64,000 nucleotides of DNA, from assembly GCA_044361595.1 (NCBI GenBank), contig JBIKIN010000010.1:1-64000 (forward strand), read 5' to 3'. A program made the translations under genes and the position numbers. Shown piece after piece: positions 59,703-64,000 of the stretch; positions within the stretch are counted from its first letter, which is position 1; every line of letters begins with the position of its first letter. The notes below the pieces were generated by a model. It was given only the letters and a program-made list of their open reading frames with translations. It was not told the DNA's origin and made no database searches. The DNA comes from Pseudopedobacter sp044361595 (GTDB taxonomy: Bacteria > Bacteroidota > Bacteroidia > Sphingobacteriales > Sphingobacteriaceae).

Positions 59703-59850
59703 GTGCTTATCAAGTTTTATTGTGTTTTTATTGTGCAAAAAACGTTTCTAATATACAGAATTTCAACATTTTCAAACAATTTATTTTTTAATTTTCATTA
59801 AAAAAGTAAAATTCTTAAAAGAAATGTAAATCTAACAGCTTATCATTTTG

Positions 59851-59878
59851 AAAAAAATACCAACTATTAGGTATTTTT
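59851..59878 (-). terminator. Second hairpin with T-run upstream of gldK
   Basis: A 9-bp stem (AAAAATACC / GGTATTTTT) with an 8-base loop lies about 150 bases before gldK and 53 bases after the hemD-like terminator. On the minus strand it is followed by T residues. It could be a back-up terminator for the upstream operon or an attenuator in the gldK leader. It is AT-rich and weaker than its neighbour. Confidence 0.45.
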
Positions 59879-59923
59879 GCTTCTGACTTTACTCTATTAC
59901 GAATACATTATTTTAAAAGTTTC

Positions 59924-59956
59924 AAAAAAAAAGCGACTATTTTAAAAAAGTCGCTT
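59924..59956 (-). terminator. Terminator after the HemD-like gene
   Basis: An 8-bp stem (AAGCGACT / AGTCGCTT, 10-base A/T loop) followed on the minus strand by at least seven T (plus 59930-59924), 12 bases after the HemD-like stop. Confidence 0.88.
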
Positions 59957-59967
59957 CGGAATAAGTA

Positions 59968-60741
59968 TTAGTTTTGCTTTATCGACTTTATATATTGCTC
60001 TATTGCCATTGTCATGGATGGTGCATCTGGTGTTGGAGCAGGAATATCTAAAATTAAATCAGCATCCAAAATTGCTTGTTGTGTTGTCTTACCAAACGCA
60101 GCTATTCTAGTATTATTTTGTTTAAAATTTGGAAAGTTTACAAATAGTGATTGTACGCTTGATGGACTAAAGAAAACAATAATATCATAAAATACTTCAG
60201 CAAGGTCAGATAAATCAGAAACTACCGTTTTAAATAATACTGCCGGAGTAAAATCAATACCTTGACTTCTTAAAGTTGTTTCGGTAGCCTCTGCCGCTAC
60301 ATCAGAACATGGATAAAGAAACTTCTCGCTAGTATGTTTTTTTAATACCTCTGCTAAATCTTTAGGTGTTTGCTTTCCGAAAAATATTTTACGTTTTCTA
60401 TACTGTATGTACTTTTGAAGGTATAAAGCAATAGATTCAGATAAACAGAAATATTTCATTTCTGCTGGTACCTCAAATCGCATTTCTTCACAAACTCTAA
60501 AATAATGATCGGCAGCGTTTCTACTTGTTAAAATAACAGCGGTAAAATCTGCCATGTTTATTTTGTCCTTTCTTATTTCTTTACCAGGAACCCCTTCTAC
60601 GTGAATAAATGATCTAAAATCAATTTTTAAGTTTAAAGCGGCAGCGATGTCAAAATAAGGAGATTTTTCATTTTCTGGCTCAGGCAATGTCACCAAAATA
60701 CTTTTCACTTTATTTTTTCTAGTGTCGATATTAATTTTCAT
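59968..60741 (-). CDS. Uroporphyrinogen-III synthase (HemD-like)
   Basis: A 257-residue protein of the HemD fold, which closes and inverts ring D in tetrapyrrole synthesis. Visible elements are the paired alpha/beta domains with FTAVILTSRNAADHYFRV (about 67-84) and the second-domain YDIIVFFSPSSVQSLFVNF, plus IAAFGKTTQQAILDADL, all in HemD positions. HemD is poorly conserved, so the call rests on these segments. The start at 60741 (MKINIDTRKNK) is preferred; the open frame to 60792 would overlap the upstream gene. Confidence 0.85.
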   Translation of the reverse strand: MKINIDTRKNKVKSILVTLPEPENEKSPYFDIAAALNLKIDFRSFIHVEGVPGKEIRKDKINMADFTAVILTSRNAADHYFRVCEEMRFEVPAEMKYFCLSESIALYLQKYIQYRKRKIFFGKQTPKDLAEVLKKHTSEKFLYPCSDVAAEATETTLRSQGIDFTPAVLFKTVVSDLSDLAEVFYDIIVFFSPSSVQSLFVNFPNFKQNNTRIAAFGKTTQQAILDADLILDIPAPTPDAPSMTMAIEQYIKSIKQN

Positions 60742-60746
60742 GAATG

Positions 60747-61727
60747 CTATAGACTGATATTTATTGTTTTTGCAAATAAAATTAAAGGACAAATTTCAAG
60801 AGCGCAAAGATATAGAATTAAATAAAATATTGATAACCTATAATTTAATAAAACATTAATTGCTATTCTCACAAATTGAAAGCTAAAAACTAATAAAAAG
60901 AACAGCAAAAACCCTTCGATAATGTAATTTTCATGATTTGTATCTAACAAAATAAGGCAAAGTATTATGGGAAATAAAAGAAAGATAGAGTTAAATAAGG
61001 TAATGCAAATAAAATTAATATAATCTTTAGTTAATTTCTGGACTAAAAATAAGTGTCCAAAAAACTTTAATACAACTATTTTTAAGAAAAAAAATGTGAA
61101 AGAAGCTAAGGTTAATATTAAAAATGTTTCTATTTGAATAACACTTTGGTTGCCGAAATATTTAAATAAAATTAAACTTATAAATAATCCCACCGTAAGA
61201 GATAAAATAATAAATAAAAATAGAAACTGCCAAGAAAACAAGTAGTTATCATCTTTACTAAATTGAGCTAGAAATCTATTGTCGTAAAATGCTTTGAAAA
61301 TATTGGATAATTCTTTGCTAAACAAAACTTTAACTACCCCAAAAAAGACTAAAATAAATAAGAAAATAAAAATAAATAGTTTTGGGCTTTTCTTTATAAA
61401 TAAACCTAACCCATAATTACTATTAATAACTTTTATGCCTTTGGGGGAACTCAGTAAAAAAGGATCGGTAACAAAAAAGTCTTTAACTAATTGATTGTAA
61501 TAAGGGTTAATTCTTTGAGGATTGGGTTTTATATACTGATAGGTTAACGAATCTGCGATAAAGGACTTTCTAGCCAAAGCAACACTATCAACAATGAGAT
61601 AATTATTAGTAGAAATAATATTAGCCGTATCTATTTTCTGCGTTTTAGTAGAATCTTTGGTTAATTGTGAAAAACCAGTAAAATTAAAAGCCAATAAAAA
61701 TATAATACCTAATAAAAGTCTAATCAT
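60747..61727 (-). CDS. DUF4271-type integral membrane protein
   Basis: The 326-residue protein has a signal-like N-terminus (IRLLLGIIFLLAFNFTGFS), a polar stretch to about residue 110 with NPQRINPYYNQLVKDFF, then about seven hydrophobic helices (120-320). The domain is common in Bacteroidota next to a HemD-like gene; its function is unknown. It overlaps the upstream barrel gene by 1 base and lies 5 bases before the HemD-like gene, so the three are one operon. Confidence 0.8.
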   Translation of the reverse strand: MIRLLLGIIFLLAFNFTGFSQLTKDSTKTQKIDTANIISTNNYLIVDSVALARKSFIADSLTYQYIKPNPQRINPYYNQLVKDFFVTDPFLLSSPKGIKVINSNYGLGLFIKKSPKLFIFIFLFILVFFGVVKVLFSKELSNIFKAFYDNRFLAQFSKDDNYLFSWQFLFLFIILSLTVGLFISLILFKYFGNQSVIQIETFLILTLASFTFFFLKIVVLKFFGHLFLVQKLTKDYINFICITLFNSIFLLFPIILCLILLDTNHENYIIEGFLLFFLLVFSFQFVRIAINVLLNYRLSIFYLILYLCALEICPLILFAKTINISL

Positions 61728-63442
61728 TAAAAATAGCTGATAATGCCAAAGTGTATCTTACCGTTTTGCAAATTTAATGGATTATTTCTTGCTTTTCCTA
61801 AAGCATAATTTAAAGAGGCTATACCTACTTTAGTTTGAAAGGTAATACCTGCCCCAATTCCAAGTGGGGAGTCATTTTGCTTTAAATTTACAAATTCTTG
61901 CCAAACGTAGGCTTGGTCTACAAAAGCATTTAGGTAAGAATTGGTTTCAATTAGATATCTAAATTCTACAGTTTGAATAGAAAAGGCATTAGATATAATT
62001 GATTGCTCATCAAAACCTCGTAAAGTTTTAAACCCACCAATTCTAAAAGCCTCGTTATCAAATAAATTCTTTCCATTCAAAACTCCTGTATAATTATGTA
62101 GGTATAAAACAGATTTACTTCCTGTTTTTAAATAATATTTCAAATTAGCAACCAATTTTATCTGCTCACTATTAGTTGATTGAAAAAAATCATTCGGCCT
62201 AAAATTTTCTGAAGGATTTATCTTTCTTGAACCTATTGCTATCTGTATATCAAAATCTAAGCCTTTTAAAGGTGTAATTCTTTGGTCTAACTTAATATAA
62301 GATGCTGATAAGCCATAAAATATTGTGCTAATATTTGCAAAATTGGGTATTAAAGAAATTGAATTTGATTGACCAACTTGATTACCATTAAAGTTTTCTA
62401 CAAAAAAACTTAAACGCTTAGAAGTGCTAAAGTTATAATCAAAAGCTATTTTGGTAGTTAAATTTAAGAAACTACTATCTCGTTTAAACAATTGAAAATC
62501 GGTATTTACACCTATTTGCGTTCTAAAAATATATGGATAATTAAATTTTAATGACAGTTCTTGAGATTGAGACGGTAAACCTCTATAATTAAAATCCAAT
62601 ACTTCTCCAGCCTTAAGTGCATTTTTTAGGTTCAATTTAAAATCTCCTGTTAATTGTAATTTACCTGTTTGTGAATTTGGCAAAAAACCTATAATCCCAT
62701 CAAACTGATTAGCGTTTTGTTTATCCAAAAAAACATTTACAGTTGCGCTTTCGCCACCAAACACAATTTCACTAGGCTTTAAGATTTTTAAATAGGGCAA
62801 ATCTCTCAATCGAGAATCAATTAAACCTACTTTACTTTGATTATAATTTTGACTTGTTCTAAGCCCTAAATAGGAGCTTAAAAAACTTTGGCTAAGCTTT
62901 GCATTACCCACTAATCTAATAGAATCTAATTTGATATTTCTATTTGGACTAACAAATATGCTAGCTTCATAAACTCCAGAAGAGTAGCTCAAGCTATCTA
63001 AAAATAAAGAAACAAAAGGATAACCATTATCCTCATAATAACTTAAAATCTTTTGATATAACTTATTTATGCTACTAAATGCAATTGGCTTTTCTCTTTT
63101 TAATTGATCTTTTAAGCTTAATTCGTCAATTAAATTAGCCGAAATATTTCCATTATTTAGTTTTAATCCGTTGTATTGTTTACCCAAACTCAAAACAATT
63201 TGTAAAGAATCGTTTTTAAATTCATAATCGGTGACATCAACATCTAAATAACCTAAAAACTTTAATCGTTCAATTTCTTTTTTTAATCCGTCAACCGCAG
63301 CAGCAGAATCTTTAAAAATTTGTGGATTAATGCTTCTAACTTTTTTATCTAATTTCAGAAAACTAAGGGTAATACTTTTTTTTTGGCTTACGCCGATTTG
63401 GGACACACATAAAAAAAATAAAAGTAAAGCTGTCCTAAGCAT
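61727..63442 (-). CDS. Outer-membrane BamA/TamA-like barrel protein
   Basis: The 571-residue protein has a signal peptide ending IGVSQ (about 20), an N-terminal part with POTRA-like segments (about 25-210, for example GLKKEIERLKFLGYLDVDV and KLYQKILSYYEDNGYPFVSL), and a C-terminal beta-barrel (about 230-571) with the signatures RIGGFKTLRGFDEQSI and LGIGAGITFQTKVGIASLNYALG. It resembles the BamA/TamA/FhaC superfamily but is shorter than BamA (about 800). A role in outer-membrane insertion or secretion is likely; the exact one is unknown. Confidence 0.85.
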   Translation of the reverse strand: MLRTALLLFFLCVSQIGVSQKKSITLSFLKLDKKVRSINPQIFKDSAAAVDGLKKEIERLKFLGYLDVDVTDYEFKNDSLQIVLSLGKQYNGLKLNNGNISANLIDELSLKDQLKREKPIAFSSINKLYQKILSYYEDNGYPFVSLFLDSLSYSSGVYEASIFVSPNRNIKLDSIRLVGNAKLSQSFLSSYLGLRTSQNYNQSKVGLIDSRLRDLPYLKILKPSEIVFGGESATVNVFLDKQNANQFDGIIGFLPNSQTGKLQLTGDFKLNLKNALKAGEVLDFNYRGLPSQSQELSLKFNYPYIFRTQIGVNTDFQLFKRDSSFLNLTTKIAFDYNFSTSKRLSFFVENFNGNQVGQSNSISLIPNFANISTIFYGLSASYIKLDQRITPLKGLDFDIQIAIGSRKINPSENFRPNDFFQSTNSEQIKLVANLKYYLKTGSKSVLYLHNYTGVLNGKNLFDNEAFRIGGFKTLRGFDEQSIISNAFSIQTVEFRYLIETNSYLNAFVDQAYVWQEFVNLKQNDSPLGIGAGITFQTKVGIASLNYALGKARNNPLNLQNGKIHFGIISYF

Positions 63443-63538
63443 GAATATAACGAACGATAATTTTTTAAAAATAGCTGTATAAAAACGAAGAAAAAAATAC
63501 CAAACATAAAATTATGATAGTTAGACAAAGCATTTCCC

Positions 63539-63546
63539 TATTTTTG
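63539..63546 (+). promoter_or_regulatory. Probable promoter of hemW giving a leaderless transcript
   Basis: TATTTTTG matches TAnnTTTG in full and ends only 4 bases before the hemW ATG. Transcription would begin at about the start codon. No TTTG is found at 19-21 bases upstream. Confidence 0.5.
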
Positions 63547-63550
63547 CAGC

Positions 63551-64000
63551 ATGGCAGGTATTTATATTCACATTCCGTTTTGCAAGCAAGCTTGCCATTA
63601 TTGCGATTTTCATTTCTCAACTTCTCTAAAACATAAAGATGATTTATTGCAATGCATTCATCAGGAGATTAAACTGCAAAAATCTTATTTAGAAAATCAA
63701 ACTGTAGAAACTATCTATTTTGGAGGAGGAACTCCTTCCCTACTCAGCGCTTCAGAAGTAGACCGAATTATTGATATTGTTCATCAAAACTTTGAGGTTT
63801 CTAAACAACCAGAAATCACTTTAGAGTCCAATCCAGATGATTTAGGTATTGAAAAATTAAAAGAATTTAAAAATACCAATATTAACCGCTTAAGTATTGG
63901 AGTACAATCTTTTTTTGACGAAGATTTAAAATGGATGAACAGGGCGCATAAAGCTAATGAAGCTGAAAGCTCAATAAAAAGAGCTCAAGATTACGGATTA
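63551..64000 (+). CDS. hemW: Radical SAM heme chaperone HemW (partial, cut by window end)
   Basis: The first 150 codons are in the window and the frame is open to the edge. The start MAGIYIHIPFCKQACHYCDF contains the radical SAM motif CxxxCxxC plus the extra aromatic-Cys pattern of HemW/HemN-like proteins. Further on come TIYFGGGTPSLLS, ITLESNPDDL and NRLSIGVQSF, all diagnostic of the HemW family. HemW binds heme and delivers it to membrane proteins; it is not a true coproporphyrinogen dehydrogenase. The rest lies beyond position 64000. Confidence 0.95.
   Translation, partial: MAGIYIHIPFCKQACHYCDFHFSTSLKHKDDLLQCIHQEIKLQKSYLENQTVETIYFGGGTPSLLSASEVDRIIDIVHQNFEVSKQPEITLESNPDDLGIEKLKEFKNTNINRLSIGVQSFFDEDLKWMNRAHKANEAESSIKRAQDYGL

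Noticed and set aside
60742..60792. Longer start for the HemD-like gene
   Set aside because: It would overlap the DUF4271 gene by 46 bases and adds residues unlike the family; an ATG at 60741 fits better.

Overview
The window is AT-rich, gene-dense chromosomal DNA from a member of the Bacteroidota, most likely of the Sphingobacteriales/Pedobacter type. Supporting signs are the gliding/type IX secretion genes gldKLMN, a SusC/SusD pair, a mraZ-to-ftsZ division cluster with FtsL-like and PASTA-tailed PBP proteins, Bacteroidota promoters (TTTG, 19-21 bases, TAnnTTTG), and an almost complete lack of Shine-Dalgarno sequences. The genus call is inference. I saw no rRNA or tRNA gene, insertion sequence, prophage or CRISPR array.

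Layout. (1) 1-14.8 kb, minus strand: one long ribosomal superoperon, rplC to rplQ, including secY, map, infA, rpmJ and rpoA. It has a very good promoter upstream of rplC and a terminator after rplQ. rpsJ is not in front of rplC. rpmJ and rpmD are short genes that are easily missed. (2) 15.1-16.1 kb: two overlapping paralogous lipoprotein genes whose C-termini are Lys/Ile/Asp repeats. (3) 16.1-20.2 kb: TerC-family membrane protein with polyprenyl diphosphate synthase, a small secreted protein, and a minus-strand group with a TPMT-like methyltransferase, thioredoxin and two tiny membrane proteins. (4) 20.3-29.4 kb: an arsenosugar-type cluster (DUF2064 glycosyltransferase, AhpD-like protein, radical SAM ArsS) running into SusC, SusD, a sodium:solute symporter and a cysteine-rich, motif-degenerate metallophosphoesterase. 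No arsM is present. (5) 30-45.7 kb: the dcw cluster mraZ-rsmH-ftsL-pbp-murE-mraY-murD-ftsW-murG-murC-ftsQ-ftsA-ftsZ, with apparent MraZ boxes before mraZ and a DnaA-box-like cluster before ftsZ. (6) 45.8-52.8 kb: CutA-like protein, TetR regulator, and a divergent ABC/HlyD/TolC export set whose ABC ATPase lacks most catalytic motifs, then a FucP-type MFS transporter. (7) 53-54.9 kb: uvrC. (8) 54.9-59.7 kb, minus: gldK-gldL-gldM-gldN. (9) 60-63.4 kb, minus: an outer-membrane beta-barrel protein with POTRA-like N-terminus, a DUF4271 membrane protein and a HemD-like protein. (10) 63.55 kb to the edge: the start of hemW.

Most of the window is core machinery: translation, secretion, wall synthesis, division and gliding. 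The parts that most deserve a second look are the arsenosugar/SusCD cluster, the degenerate ABC exporter with its palindromic divergent promoter, the tandem repeat lipoproteins, and several intergenic palindromes and RNA structures. All motif calls were made by eye; no similarity search was run.
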